Shown here one piece after another: positions 29,184-38,739 of a stretch of 64,000 nt of DNA. A model generated the notes under the pieces. The model saw only the letters and a list, made by a program, of their open reading frames with translations, made no database searches and was not told the DNA's origin. The stretch is from positions 372,001 to 436,000 of the forward strand of contig NZ_BCLI01000004.1 of the NCBI RefSeq assembly GCF_001748385.1, given 5' to 3'. A program made the translations under genes and the position numbers. Numbering within the stretch: position 1 is the stretch's first letter; each line of letters opens with the position of its first letter. The stretch is from Vulcanisaeta thermophila (GTDB taxonomy: Archaea > Thermoproteota > Thermoprotei > Thermoproteales > Thermocladiaceae).

Positions 29184-30416
29184 GTGTGCGCCGAGGTTAG
29201 GGACTCCCTGGTGGAACTAACCTCCAAACTAATCCAACTACCCAGTGTAAACCCGCCAGGTTTTACTGTGAACATCATAGGCTTCATTAAGGATTGGCTC
29301 ACCTCAAGGGGTTTCTCTGTGGAAATTAGGGAGTACGTTAAGGATAAACCCAACGCGATAGTGAGGATTGGTAAGGGTAAACCAGTATTAATACTGAATG
29401 GGCACGTGGACGTTGTGCCACCGGGTGATGAGACCAGGTGGAGCTACCCACCCTTCTCTGGGAAGGTGGTTGAGGGTAAAATATTCGGTAGGGGATCCTC
29501 GGATATGAAGGGAGGCGTCGCTGTCCTAATGATGGTCTTCTCGAAATTAGCGGAGAAGATTGAGAAGAGCGGTGCGGGAACGCTAATACTAGCCGCAACC
29601 TCAGACGAAGAGACTGGGGGGCACCCTGGCGTTGAGGCACTGGTTAAGGACGGAATCCTTAGGGGTGATGCTGCCATTATCGCCGAGCCCTCGGGGAGCT
29701 TTAGGTACTACGTGGGTGAGAAGGGGCTTTGCCAGGTGAAGCTGGTTGCGAGGGGTAGGCCAGCCCATGGTAGCCTGCCCATCCTCGGTGATAATGCAAT
29801 AATGAGGCTCGTCAACTCATTAATAAAGGCTAGGGAGTTGGTGGATGACTTCAATTCCAGGATAAAAATACCCAGCGAGTTGGTTGGGGTCATTAGGAAC
29901 TCCGCCGAGGCGTACTACGAAGCCGTGGGTAAATCCCTCGGCTTGAGGATTGAGGATTTCGAGAGGGTTGTGGGTACGGTATCCTTCAACCCAGGGGTCA
30001 TTAGGGGTGGCTCCAAGATAAACATGGTGCCCGACCACGCAGAGTTGGAGCTGGACATGAGGGTACCCCCTGGTGTTAACCCTAATGACGTGGTCAACAC
30101 ATTGAGGAGTGGACTTAAGGATGTGGATCTTGAGGTCCTCGACGTGAGCCAGCCCAATTACACACCGCCCAGTGAGAGGATTGTTTCATTGGTTCATGAG
30201 GGGATAAGCAGGGTGTTGGGTAGGGAGCCAAAACCAATAATAGTCACGGGGGCCACGGACGGTAGGTACCTAAGGTACTCGGGCATACCCACGGTAGTGT
30301 ACGGGCCAGGCGAGCTGGGGCTTGCCCATGCGTATGATGAGTACGTCACCATAGAGGACCTGGTGAATACGTACAATGTGCTATCCTACGTAATCACTAA
30401 ATTCTTCAACCTATAG
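29184..30416 (+). CDS. M20 family metallopeptidase (ArgE/DapE-type)
   Basis: 410 residues. Zinc ligands appear in order: LNGHVDVVP (His and catalytic Asp), FGRGSSDMKGG (bridging Asp), SDEETGG (Glu pair), AEPSG and the C-terminal His in LGLAHAYDEYV. A dimerisation lid lies between. These deacylate or cleave amino-acid derivatives such as acetylornithine, succinyldiaminopimelate or carboxypeptide substrates; the sequence alone does not choose. It starts GTG 29184, 20 bases after the previous gene. Confidence 0.88.
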   Translation: MCAEVRDSLVELTSKLIQLPSVNPPGFTVNIIGFIKDWLTSRGFSVEIREYVKDKPNAIVRIGKGKPVLILNGHVDVVPPGDETRWSYPPFSGKVVEGKIFGRGSSDMKGGVAVLMMVFSKLAEKIEKSGAGTLILAATSDEETGGHPGVEALVKDGILRGDAAIIAEPSGSFRYYVGEKGLCQVKLVARGRPAHGSLPILGDNAIMRLVNSLIKARELVDDFNSRIKIPSELVGVIRNSAEAYYEAVGKSLGLRIEDFERVVGTVSFNPGVIRGGSKINMVPDHAELELDMRVPPGVNPNDVVNTLRSGLKDVDLEVLDVSQPNYTPPSERIVSLVHEGISRVLGREPKPIIVTGATDGRYLRYSGIPTVVYGPGELGLAHAYDEYVTIEDLVNTYNVLSYVITKFFNL

Positions 30417-30443
30417 CGCAATTGTATTAAAACCCAAACAGCA

Positions 30444-31175
30444 ATGTTAGGCGTGCCCACTAAATTCCTCTATTGGTACGATTCATACCAGAGGGAGTTT
30501 GATGCAAGGGTCGTTAAGGTCGAGGGTAATAGGGTATGGCTTGACCAAACCCTATTCCACCCAAGATCCGGGGGTGTGGCTAATGACACAGGTAAGTTAA
30601 TATGGGGTGGTGAGGAGTATAGGGTTAACGAGGTGGTTAAGGAGGGTGAGGATGCAATCCACATACTTGACAGGGAGCCCCGTTTTAAGCCGGGTGATTT
30701 AATTCACGGCATTATTGATTGGGATAGGAGGTACAGGTTAATGAGGCTCCACACGGCAACGCACATACTGGCCGCCCTGGCGTATAAAAAATACAACGCC
30801 ATGGTCACCGGGGGCGACATAACACCCGAGTACGCGAGGGACGACTACAACCTAAACCTAAGTGGCGAAGCCCTTAGAAAGGCCTTCCAGGAATTAATCG
30901 CGGAGGCCAACGAGGTGGTTAAGAGGAACATACCGGTCAAGATATACTTCCTCAAGAGGGAGGAGGCACTAAAAATACCAGGGATAGTGAAGCTAGCAGA
31001 GAGGGAGCCACCACCGGGTGAGGAGTGGCGTATAGTGGAGATAGAGGGAGTTGACGTGCAGGCTGACGGTGGCCCTCACGTCAGGAATACCGGGGAGATT
31101 GGCGAGATTGTGTTCATAAAGGCTGAGAGCAGGGGTAAGGATAAGAAGAGGGTTTACTACACGGTCAAGCCTTAA
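30444..31175 (+). CDS. alaX: Alanyl-tRNA editing protein AlaX
   Basis: 243 residues, the size of AlaX-M. An N-terminal beta-barrel like that of AlaRS (FHPRSGGVANDTG) precedes the editing domain with the zinc motif HTATH, and the later GGPHVRNTGEIG. It hydrolyses Ser or Gly mischarged on tRNA-Ala in trans. It follows the M20 gene by 27 bases, with a short AT-rich box TATTAAAA in the gap. Confidence 0.9.
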   Translation: MLGVPTKFLYWYDSYQREFDARVVKVEGNRVWLDQTLFHPRSGGVANDTGKLIWGGEEYRVNEVVKEGEDAIHILDREPRFKPGDLIHGIIDWDRRYRLMRLHTATHILAALAYKKYNAMVTGGDITPEYARDDYNLNLSGEALRKAFQELIAEANEVVKRNIPVKIYFLKREEALKIPGIVKLAEREPPPGEEWRIVEIEGVDVQADGGPHVRNTGEIGEIVFIKAESRGKDKKRVYYTVKP

Positions 31176-31230
31176 ACGACGCTTTAAATCTGCAGCAACC
31201 TTAAACACCTCGTGAATCCTCACCCTAATG

Positions 31231-31851
31231 CTATGAATGATATGGTATGGCTAGCCATATTAACAGCGCTATTAAGGATGCTACGAATGCCCTGACAAAG
31301 CTTAATTGATAGACCTTGTTGAGTATGTAGGCCAGTAGTAATGAGCTTATCACCATAGTTACTACGTTAATGGCCAAAATCGGTGGTTGTGTTAGTGGGC
31401 TTACGTGCGTTATTACGGAGTTTATTATGTATGTAAGGAGTGGTGGTAAGGTTATGATTACCTGGTAAACGGTGATTATGTAGAAATAGTTACCTACTGT
31501 GAGCCAAGTATCCGTGAAGCCTATTTTAAGTTTAAAGGCCCTGAGAAGCCCTAAGAGTACGGCGGAAATTATCAACCAACCAATGAAAATCGCTATGGGC
31601 AGTAACACCATGATGTCTGTTCTGATCATACCCGCGATGCTTGATATCTCAGATTGCGATACCGCAATACCCTCACTGGCTAATGTGCTCTCTACGTTCT
31701 TAATAATTATTGGTATGACTATGGGCAAAACCACGTAGTAATAAACCAACACAAGGGTCACGTTGTAAGTCACGAAGCCCAGGGCACCAAGGAGCTTAAC
31801 GAGGGATTTCACATCCAACAGCCACACCCCAGGGGATTCAAGGAAATACAT
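31231..31851 (-). CDS. Yip1-like five-helix membrane protein
   Basis: 206 residues with about five hydrophobic segments (roughly 15-45, 70-95, 105-130, 140-165, 175-200). The helical arrangement and polar N-terminus resemble the Yip1/YIPF superfamily, whose archaeal members have no known role. It is 6 bases from the end of the NTPase gene upstream on the same strand, so it may be translated from the same message. Confidence 0.6.
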   Translation of the reverse strand: MYFLESPGVWLLDVKSLVKLLGALGFVTYNVTLVLVYYYVVLPIVIPIIIKNVESTLASEGIAVSQSEISSIAGMIRTDIMVLLPIAIFIGWLIISAVLLGLLRAFKLKIGFTDTWLTVGNYFYIITVYQVIITLPPLLTYIINSVITHVSPLTQPPILAINVVTMVISSLLLAYILNKVYQLSFVRAFVASLIALLIWLAIPYHS

Positions 31852-31857
31852 TTTCTT

Positions 31858-32415
31858 TTAATTTTTATCCCTGAGGTTATACAGCCTGGCGTTCCAGGGC
31901 ATTCTCGGTAGTAACGCCATGTAAACAGCCTCCGCATTCAACCACTCCCTATCCACGAAGCCCCTACTGACCATGCTAACGAATCCCCACCTCCTACCCA
32001 CATCCCTAACGCCGTAGTACCTCTCCACAACCTCATTAAGCTCCACCCCACGCCTTATCTCTTCCATGAACTTGCTCGGTATCATGAACCCAGGGCTTAA
32101 ACCCACGGTTATAATGCCGTATTGGTCTAGAACCACTGCCATGGTCACATCCAGGTGCGTGTTCATGGACTCTATGGTTAGGACCCCAGCCTCAATACCA
32201 ATACCAAACACTGAGTCTGGGACTGCATTGATTGCGTGCTGGGCCCTCCTAAGGGCTCCCTTGGCTATCTCATTGATTCCCAGGGGCTCCCTGGGCGTGT
32301 CCTCAGGGGGTTCCACTGGTATTACCAGGGCCCTTAAACCCAGTAATGAGAGGGCGCGCTTGACTCCCCTAACCTTATTGGGGTTCCTGGAGCCCACGGC
32401 GATCCTGAGCGTCAT
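31858..32415 (-). CDS. Non-canonical purine NTP phosphatase (ITP/XTP, DUF84)
   Basis: About 185 residues. The VGSRNPNKVRGVKRAL opening and the middle GIGIEAGV segment define the YjjX/DUF84 family that hydrolyses inosine and xanthosine triphosphates to clean the nucleotide pool. I start at the ATG at 32415 because the conserved beta strand begins three residues later; an in-frame ATG at 32469 adds 18 hydrophobic residues not expected in the family. It overlaps on the other strand with the putative promoter of the noncoding region at 32466. Confidence 0.85.
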   Translation of the reverse strand: MTLRIAVGSRNPNKVRGVKRALSLLGLRALVIPVEPPEDTPREPLGINEIAKGALRRAQHAINAVPDSVFGIGIEAGVLTIESMNTHLDVTMAVVLDQYGIITVGLSPGFMIPSKFMEEIRRGVELNEVVERYYGVRDVGRRWGFVSMVSRGFVDREWLNAEAVYMALLPRMPWNARLYNLRDKN

Positions 32416-32465
32416 TAACTTAATTAAGGCCCTCGTTAATATAAGGATTAAGTGATGAGGCTTTA

Positions 32466-32612
32466 CCACACGGACCCGTGAAGAATGACTCCAATGCTGA
32501 AACCCTAGTGGTGCGGTCAGGATAAGGCATGCCTATGGGGTGCACTTAGGCCGTGGTACCGCTCCCAGGGTTTACGTGCCTTGCCAGGGAGCAGGTGCGG
32601 TGGTGAGTGAGG
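32466..32612 (+). other. Structured noncoding interval, possible small RNA
   Basis: There is no open frame of note between the NTPase and VOC genes. A TAATATAAGG box at about 32435-32445 would start plus-strand transcription near 32466. The region folds locally: GCCTA...TAGGC (about 32531-32552) and a nested hairpin ACCGC-CTCCC...GGGAG-GCGGT (about 32558-32602). Near the 5' end GTGAAGA is followed after exactly 12 bases by CTGA, resembling half of a C/D RNA, but the second half is not convincing. The class of RNA is unknown. Confidence 0.35.
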
Positions 32613-32646
32613 CTGGGTTTATTAGGTGAGACCATGCATTGTACCT

Positions 32647-33396
32647 GTGGGTATTGGTTACGTTAGGTTCCTTATGAGTGATGTTGTCTATGCCGTGGAG
32701 TTCTTTGAGGGTCTAGGGCTTGTTAGTGAGGATGAGGGAGGCTCCATATGCATGAGGCCTAGGGGTGGTGATTGCATAATTTACATTGAAAGTAAGGGTG
32801 AACTGCCTAGGGAGGGTAATTACGTGTACCATGTGGCCATAACCCTAAGCTCTAGGAGTCACTTGGCCACCCTGGCCAGGTTGGTGGATATTGAGGGCGT
32901 TGCGGACCACCTGGTCTCCGAGTCAATATACGTGGAGGGGCCCGGTGGTGTTGGGCTTGAGTTCTACGTGGATAAACTCAGGGATCAATGGGTGGTTAAT
33001 GATGACGGTACCATAGCCATGGACGTTGCGCCCCTCGACCTCGCGGGATTATTGAGGAAGCCCATGGTGGGTAATCCAATGGATGGTGCCAGGATAGGCC
33101 ATGTGCACCTGAGGGTAAGCAATGTGGATGTGGGTAAGGAATTCTACAGCTCCCTGGGGCTCAGGATAACCAGTAAGTATATGGGGGCCATCTTCATGGC
33201 CCTGGGCGACTACCATCACCACCTGACATCGAATAACTGGCCCGTACCAGCCCCAAGGAGGGGTAATGGCTTACTGGGCTTCTCGATAGACTACCCAGAT
33301 AGGGAGACCATAAATAAGGTCATGCGTAGCGCGGGGCTCACCAATAACGTGGTTAGGGATCCCTACGGCTTCACCGTGGAGCTACGTGCACCTTAA
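32647..33396 (+). CDS. Two-domain VOC (glyoxalase/dioxygenase-like) protein
   Basis: About 249 residues with two vicinal oxygen chelate modules: YVRFLMSDVVYAVEFFEGLGL at the start and GHVHLRVSNVDVGKEFYSSLGL at about residue 150. The arrangement and GDYHHHLTSNNW resemble bacterial CatE-type catechol 2,3-dioxygenases; metal ligands would include the second-domain His of GHVHL and Glu of FTVELRAP. The substrate is unknown. I prefer GTG 32647 since a GTTTATTA box lies about 26 bases before it; GTG 32626 would add seven residues. Confidence 0.72.
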   Translation: MGIGYVRFLMSDVVYAVEFFEGLGLVSEDEGGSICMRPRGGDCIIYIESKGELPREGNYVYHVAITLSSRSHLATLARLVDIEGVADHLVSESIYVEGPGGVGLEFYVDKLRDQWVVNDDGTIAMDVAPLDLAGLLRKPMVGNPMDGARIGHVHLRVSNVDVGKEFYSSLGLRITSKYMGAIFMALGDYHHHLTSNNWPVPAPRRGNGLLGFSIDYPDRETINKVMRSAGLTNNVVRDPYGFTVELRAP

Positions 33397-33423
33397 CATC
33401 ACCTTCTTAAGACGACAATGCAC

Positions 33424-33915
33424 TCATTCAGGCCTCATCACCGCCTGGAGGCACCTCCTATCCACCGTGATTTTCCTCGTGACCCAAGCCCTCTCACTTA
33501 CCTTGATTGGCTGTAGTTCCTCGTTTATTATGGTTAGTGGGTCGTAGTCCCTACTCAACACGATGCACCTGCCCTTGCTTAGGCAGTCCCTGGCCGCCTT
33601 TACCTCAGCCGGCTCGTTACTGGATAGGATGTAGTCGAGTCCCAATTCCCTGAGCCACCTCACCCTCCTCTCGCTCACGGTTTTCTGACCCTCGCTTGCG
33701 TAGTCCAGGTAGAAGATCACGTGTGGTTTCAGGTACCCGTAGTCAATGGCAAGCCTAATGTTTACTAAGAAGCTCCTTGGATCCCTGACGGCGTAGGTAA
33801 TACTCGCCAGATCAATGTGCAGGTAGTCATAGGAGTCATTAACCAGGTCAGGAAGTAAACCCCTACCCACCTCAACCACGCACTTGGCAAAGACCCTCCT
33901 GAGTCTCGGGTTCAT
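33424..33915 (-). CDS. Hypothetical alpha/beta protein, possibly PIN-like
   Basis: 163 residues, not firmly recognised. Alternating strands and helices with acidic residues at strand ends (HIDLAS, FYLDYAS, SRDYDPLTI) recall a PIN-like nuclease fold, but spacing is loose and I would not claim activity. It sits upstream of nothing on its strand and 39 bases downstream of the acetoacetyl-CoA synthetase start-to-end gap, in the opposite order to the VOC gene, with which it converges. Confidence 0.5.
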   Translation of the reverse strand: MNPRLRRVFAKCVVEVGRGLLPDLVNDSYDYLHIDLASITYAVRDPRSFLVNIRLAIDYGYLKPHVIFYLDYASEGQKTVSERRVRWLRELGLDYILSSNEPAEVKAARDCLSKGRCIVLSRDYDPLTIINEELQPIKVSERAWVTRKITVDRRCLQAVMRPE

Positions 33916-33954
33916 TTGTGGTTGTTTTTAGTGGCTCCCTAAAATGCCTATTGA

Positions 33955-35955
33955 TTACTCCTTCATTATCTCCTCTAAGTACGGCTTAAGGGCCTCTAAT
34001 ACTGCGTAGAAGGCCTCTGGGTTTAGTACTGCGTTTATGTTCACTGCCTTATCCACGGGCCACCCCATCAGCACCTTCCTTATGGGTACCTCAAGCTTCT
34101 TATAATTCCTCGTCATTGGTATATCGGGCACCTGTATGATGTAATCTGCTATGTAGTACGGGCCCAGTTGACTCCTCAATGCGTCGTTTATCTTCCTCTT
34201 CAACTCCTCAGTGAGTTGAAGCCCTGGCTTAAGGGCCACCAGTAGTATGAGTTTATTCTTAACCTCTATTGCTAGGCTGCCCGTGACCTCGGGTAGGGAC
34301 TCCACGACCTTGTATATGTCGAGTGTCCCAATCCTAATGCCCCTCCTCTTTATTGTTGAGTCCGAGCGCCCCGTTATTATTACGGTGCCCCTGTCCGTGA
34401 TCATGGTCCAGTCACCGTGCCTCCAAACCCCGGGGAACATGCTGAAGTAGGACTCCCTGTACCACGTGTAGTCCTTATCGCCCCAGAAGTAGATGGGCAT
34501 TGAGGGCATGGGCTTCTCAAGGACCAACTCACCCACTTCATTAGTCACGGGCTTCCCCTCCTCATTGTAAACATTCACGGCCGCACCCAACCACCTACAC
34601 TGCATCTCGCCCTCCCACACAGGGAGTACTGGGCATCCACCCACGAATGCGGATACCACATCCGTACCACCACTTATGGGCGCAAGCCACACATCCTCCT
34701 TAACCTTGGCGTAAACCCACTCAAAGCCCTGGGGTGAGAGCGGAGCTGCTGTGGACCCAATCTCCCTGAGGGTTTTCAGGTTGAATTGCCTTCCAGGCTC
34801 TATCGTGGACTTCATGGCAGCGTGTATGTAGGGGGCCGAGAGCCCCAGTATTGTTAGTCCCTCCTTCTCGGTTATCTCCCAGAATGGCTCGAAGTTCCTG
34901 GCCGTGGGGTCGCCATCGTAGAAGAGCACCGTGGTTCCGTAGAGCAGGGCATCCACTGTGAAGTTCCACATCATCCAAGAGGGCGTTGTGTACCACGTGA
35001 ACTTGTCCGTGGGTTTATAATCCATGTGCAGACCCACCTTGTAGGCCTCTAGCAGTACACCACCGTGGCTGTGGACCACGGGCTTGGGTATCCCAGTGGT
35101 TCCCGAGGTGAAGAGTACCCATAGTGGGTCGTTGGTCTCCATGGGCTCGTAAGTGAGCCTAAGCCCCCTTTGTTTCGTTACCTCATTCCAATCATGGACT
35201 GGCTTGTTCAGTTTCAACTCCACGGAACCCCTCATGTTAGGTATGACCACGACCCTCTCGATACTCGGCACAGAGTTCACAATCTGCTCCACATCACCGT
35301 ACTTATCAAACACCCTGCCCCTGTATGGGTACGCGTCCACGGCAATAAGCACCTTAGGCTGCAGGGCGCTGAATCTATCAATAACGGCCCTCGGGGCCAG
35401 CTCAGCACCAACACCAACCCATATTGCGCCAATACTCGCCGTGGCCAGCAGGGCCACTATGGCCTCTGGGACCTGGCTCACGTAAGCCCCAACCCTATCA
35501 CCCTTACCCACACCCACACTCCTAAGCCAATGCGCCAGTGAGGAGACCTGCCTATATAGTTGGTCCCAGGTCAGGGACCTCCTAACGCCATCCTCCCTAA
35601 CATAGACCACGGCCTCCTCACCCCAACGGGCAGCCCTGAAAACATGCTCCGCATAATTCAACCTGGCCCCTATGAACCAACGGGCGCCAGGCATTGTCTT
35701 GGGCTCGAGAACCTTATCGTAAGGTGAATGACTGATTATACCAAAGAATTGCCAAATGGTTTCCCAAAATAACTCAAGATTATCCACAGACCATCTCCAA
35801 AGCCTGTCATAAATACTCACGTTCTTAAGGGGGTCCTCCGTGAACTCAATGCATACGTTATGAACCTCGCATAACCACCTGGAGTACTTAACCAGGTTTG
35901 AGTTTTTTATTACGTCCTCGCTGGGTCTCCATAGTATCTTGGGTTGTGTAGACAT
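33955..35955 (-). CDS. Acetoacetyl-CoA synthetase (ANL superfamily)
   Basis: 666 residues, matching the roughly 650-residue acetoacetate-CoA ligase subfamily including its characteristic N-terminus (ILWRPSEDVIKNSNLVKYSRWL). The adenylation motif LFTSGTTGIPKPVVHSHGG, GGTDVVSAF, the hinge GRSDSTIKRRGIRIG and a C-terminal Lys in TRNYKKLEVP are present. It activates acetoacetate, or a related short acid, to its CoA ester with ATP. ATG 35955 is about 27 bases after ACTTATTAAG, so the gene is leaderless. Confidence 0.88.
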   Translation of the reverse strand: MSTQPKILWRPSEDVIKNSNLVKYSRWLCEVHNVCIEFTEDPLKNVSIYDRLWRWSVDNLELFWETIWQFFGIISHSPYDKVLEPKTMPGARWFIGARLNYAEHVFRAARWGEEAVVYVREDGVRRSLTWDQLYRQVSSLAHWLRSVGVGKGDRVGAYVSQVPEAIVALLATASIGAIWVGVGAELAPRAVIDRFSALQPKVLIAVDAYPYRGRVFDKYGDVEQIVNSVPSIERVVVIPNMRGSVELKLNKPVHDWNEVTKQRGLRLTYEPMETNDPLWVLFTSGTTGIPKPVVHSHGGVLLEAYKVGLHMDYKPTDKFTWYTTPSWMMWNFTVDALLYGTTVLFYDGDPTARNFEPFWEITEKEGLTILGLSAPYIHAAMKSTIEPGRQFNLKTLREIGSTAAPLSPQGFEWVYAKVKEDVWLAPISGGTDVVSAFVGGCPVLPVWEGEMQCRWLGAAVNVYNEEGKPVTNEVGELVLEKPMPSMPIYFWGDKDYTWYRESYFSMFPGVWRHGDWTMITDRGTVIITGRSDSTIKRRGIRIGTLDIYKVVESLPEVTGSLAIEVKNKLILLVALKPGLQLTEELKRKINDALRSQLGPYYIADYIIQVPDIPMTRNYKKLEVPIRKVLMGWPVDKAVNINAVLNPEAFYAVLEALKPYLEEIMKE

Positions 35956-36052
35956 AGTAATGATTAATGAGTGGGAACTTAATAAGTATTAAATCCCTGC
36001 CTAGCGCACTGCCATAATTACTAATGTCAAATGGCATGGACACCCCACGCAT

Positions 36053-36067
36053 GAAAAAATTAATAAA
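36053..36067 (+). promoter_or_regulatory. TATA region of rps19
   Basis: AAAAAATTAATAAAA ends about 25 bases before TTGATG at 36087-36092. This supports initiation at ATG 36090 rather than the in-frame ATG at 36024, which lies upstream of the box. Confidence 0.55.
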
Positions 36068-36089
36068 ACCACGCCCCAAGGTTTGGTTG

Positions 36090-36671
36090 ATGTCCAAGAA
36101 GCCCGAGTCTAAGGGTGAGGAGAAGACCGAGGCCAAGGCAGCCACTAAAGCCGCTGGTAAGGCCGCCGAGAAGCCCGCGGCAGCACCCGCGGCTGCTGTT
36201 AGGGAAGAAGAGGGTGCGGAGGCTGGTAGGAAGGGTTGGATAACAGCTGCTGTGATACCCCAGGAGGAGTGGAAATCATTTAGGTATAGGGGTTACACCT
36301 TTGAGGAGATTAGTAAGATGTCCATGGAGGAATTCATAAAGTTATTACCAGCGAGGCAGAGGAGGACCTTAATGAGGGGCCTGAGGCCTGAGCATAGGAA
36401 GCTTCTTGAGAAGATCAGGAGGGCCAGGAAGCTCATGGCCGAGGGTAAGAAGGTCACCATAAAGACCCACTCCAGGGACATGATAATACTGCCGGAGATG
36501 GTGGGCCTAACAATAGCCGTGTACAACGGCATTACTTACCTACCTGTGACCATAAGCCCCTGGCACATTGGGCATTACCTGGGTGAGTTTGCACTGACCA
36601 CTAAGGTTGTGCAGCACGGCGAGCCTGGGCTAAAGGCCACTAGGAGTACGTTGCATATAGCCTCGAAGTAA
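36090..36671 (+). CDS. rps19: 30S ribosomal protein S19
   Basis: About 193 residues. The conserved S19 body starts near [11 protein letters not shown] and includes [45 protein letters not shown] and the C-terminal [11 protein letters not shown]. It binds the small-subunit head near S13. An N-terminal extension of about 60 residues rich in Ala, Lys and Glu precedes the body; archaeal S19 usually has about 130-150 residues. The gene is alone, not beside L2 and L22 as in most archaea. Confidence 0.95.
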   Translation: MSKKPESKGEEKTEAKAATKAAGKAAEKPAAAPAAAVREEEGAEAGRKGWITAAVIPQEEWKSFRYRGYTFEEISKMSMEEFIKLLPARQRRTLMRGLRPEHRKLLEKIRRARKLMAEGKKVTIKTHSRDMIILPEMVGLTIAVYNGITYLPVTISPWHIGHYLGEFALTTKVVQHGEPGLKATRSTLHIASK

Positions 36672-36725
36672 TCCCGTTGACGTAAAAGTTTATAAATGCT
36701 TAATTTACGACTGTTCTGAGTCCAT

Positions 36726-37262
36726 ATGGGCGCCGTGTCCGTGAACCCAAAGACCTTCTATGCCAACCCACCGCCTGGGAAGCCATTCTACGTTAGATTC
36801 GCGGTGCCCCAGGAACTCGCTGAGAAGGCCTATGAGGTACTCTCGGCTGCTAGGGAGACTGGTAGGATTAGGAAGGGGACTAATGAGGTTACCAAGGCCG
36901 TTGAGAGGGGACTGGCTAAGTTAGTGTTGATTGCTGAGGATGTGGACCCACCCGAAATAGTGGCTCACTTACCAATACTATGTGAGGAGAAGGGCGTCCC
37001 ATACATATACGTACCCAGTAAGGAGAGGCTTGGCAAGGCCGCTGGGCTTCAGAACACATCGGCAGCCTCCGCAGTCATCATAGACCCAGGGCAGGCCGCC
37101 GCTGAGTTGGAGAATTTGGTTAAGCAATTGAATGATATAAGGGTAAACGCAGGCCTAAACCCAATACAGATACCAGCAACACAACAGGCACCACCCGCTG
37201 AGAAAGCCCCTGCAAAGAAGCCCCACGCCAAGAGGGGGGAGGCCAAGGGTGAGTCCAAGTGA
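36726..37262 (+). CDS. rpl7ae: Ribosomal protein L7Ae / K-turn binding protein
   Basis: 178 residues. The RNA-binding core [27 protein letters not shown] and [12 protein letters not shown] are standard; the protein binds kink-turns in 23S rRNA, C/D and H/ACA RNAs and RNase P. Both ends are longer than the usual 120-130 residues, with a Pro/Lys/Ala-rich C-terminal tail. A GTTTATAAATG box lies 30 bases before the ATG. The stop overlaps the GTG of S28e, as in the conserved archaeal L7Ae-S28e operon. Confidence 0.95.
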   Translation: MGAVSVNPKTFYANPPPGKPFYVRFAVPQELAEKAYEVLSAARETGRIRKGTNEVTKAVERGLAKLVLIAEDVDPPEIVAHLPILCEEKGVPYIYVPSKERLGKAAGLQNTSAASAVIIDPGQAAAELENLVKQLNDIRVNAGLNPIQIPATQQAPPAEKAPAKKPHAKRGEAKGESK

Positions 37263-37504
37263 GTAGTGAGGCCCAGGGCGAGGTGAGGTTCAGCCCCTAT
37301 GAGGATGCGGTGGCGGCCCTAGTGGTTCAGATACTGGGTAGGACTGGGATTGCGGGTGAGGTTAGTATTGTGAGGGTTAGGATACTGGAGGGTAGGGATA
37401 AGGGTAGGGTCATAACGAGGAACATAAAGGGCCCCGTGAGGGTTGGGGACATAGTGATGCTCAGAGAGACCGAGCGTGAGGCCAAGAAGCTCACGGTCAA
37501 ATAA
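37259..37504 (+). CDS. rps28e: 30S ribosomal protein S28e
   Basis: 81 residues with the family core [34 protein letters not shown] and the near invariant LRETEREA end. It is part of the small subunit near the mRNA exit. The GTG start at 37259 overlaps the L7Ae stop (GTGA), so translation is coupled. The L24e and ndk genes that often follow in other archaea are missing; an MFS gene comes next. Confidence 0.93.
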   Translation: MSSEAQGEVRFSPYEDAVAALVVQILGRTGIAGEVSIVRVRILEGRDKGRVITRNIKGPVRVGDIVMLRETEREAKKLTVK

Positions 37505-37584
37505 CATACTTAAAAGTCACCACTAAATTAAAAGGGGCAACGGGGTTAATACTTTAAAGCGAGGAGCCCGCGGTTTAAATCCGC

Positions 37585-38736
37585 ATGGGTGTTAGGAGTT
37601 CGTTGCTCCTTCTTGGTGTCTTTATACCATTCCTAATGAGCGCATACTGCGTCTTCTCAATAGTGTACCTCTTCCCAGAAATGGCGCAGGCCATGCACGT
37701 GAGCATCGGCATACTAACCTTCGCAGTGACACTATCCTTCATAGGGGGAGCGATAGGGGGTGTCGTCCTGGGGATGGTTGCGGATGCGTACGGACGTAGG
37801 ATGGGCCTGGGCATATCCATAGTCTTATTCTCACTGATGACGTTAATAACGGGCTTCGTAAGGACTCCCTGGGAGCTCTACATAACATGGTTCCTGGTGG
37901 GTTTTGGTGTGAATCCTGAGAATGGCATAACCTACGCAGTGATAGCCGAGAACTGGAGGGGTGGTAGGGGATTGATAGGCGGCTTCACACAGGGTCTCTA
38001 TTTCATTGGTCTCATGCTGGACGCGCTGGTTTATGGGTTAATACGCACGTGGAACCTAGTCCTAATAGTGGTTGGTGCCTCTAGCCTCGTACTATCAATA
38101 CCCTGGCTCGCCATTATACCCGAGACCGCGTCCAGGGTGGGAATAACGAGGGTCGGTTACGGGGAGATATTTAGGGGTAAGTTCCTATTGATTACGGTAC
38201 TGGGTACGTTGGTTGTGGCCTCGGCATTCCTATTCACAGTGCCCCTGGTGAGTATAGCACCTACTTACCTGGAGCAGTTGAGGATTGCAAACCTGGGCCT
38301 ATGGCTACTGGCCTTGCCGGCAATAGGGGCCATAGCCTACACCCTGGCTGGGTACCTATCCGATGTCTATGGTAGGGCCAGGGTATTAATAGCGCTGAGC
38401 GTCATTGCCTTATTATCCTCAGCCCTTTTGATTGTGGTCTCCACATTGAGGTTGATTAATTACTTGGTAATACCCATAGCCCTATCCTACTTCTCATCCT
38501 CAATATTCTCATACCTGGGAGTATTCCTAAGTGAACTCTACCCAGCCAGGGTGAGGGCCACCGCCTCGAACTTCGTATTCCTCCTGGGCAGGGTACTGGG
38601 TGGTGTTGGGCCACCATTGATAGCCCTCGCATTTGCGGAGAACCTTGGGTTTGGGCTTGGGCTGGTAATGATTATATGTGCCGCAGTATCACTAACGTCG
38701 GCTTTAATACTGGGCATTAAACTCCGCATTAGGTAG
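37585..38736 (+). CDS. MFS transporter, metabolite:H+ type
   Basis: 383 residues and twelve hydrophobic segments. The loop 2-3 signature appears as GMVADAYGRRMGLGI and the equivalent in the second half as GYLSDVYGRARVLI; PETASRVG follows helix 6. It is closest in style to sugar and organic-acid carriers of the MFS. The substrate is unknown. A CTTTAAAG box at about 37551-37558 lies 27 bases before the ATG. Confidence 0.85.
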   Translation: MGVRSSLLLLGVFIPFLMSAYCVFSIVYLFPEMAQAMHVSIGILTFAVTLSFIGGAIGGVVLGMVADAYGRRMGLGISIVLFSLMTLITGFVRTPWELYITWFLVGFGVNPENGITYAVIAENWRGGRGLIGGFTQGLYFIGLMLDALVYGLIRTWNLVLIVVGASSLVLSIPWLAIIPETASRVGITRVGYGEIFRGKFLLITVLGTLVVASAFLFTVPLVSIAPTYLEQLRIANLGLWLLALPAIGAIAYTLAGYLSDVYGRARVLIALSVIALLSSALLIVVSTLRLINYLVIPIALSYFSSSIFSYLGVFLSELYPARVRATASNFVFLLGRVLGGVGPPLIALAFAENLGFGLGLVMIICAAVSLTSALILGIKLRIR

Positions 38737-38739
38737 GGC

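Noticed and set aside
37565-37579. T-arm-like GCGG-TTTAAAT-CCGC before the MFS gene at 37585
   Set aside because: No acceptor, D or anticodon arms could be built around it; it is probably part of the MFS promoter and start region.
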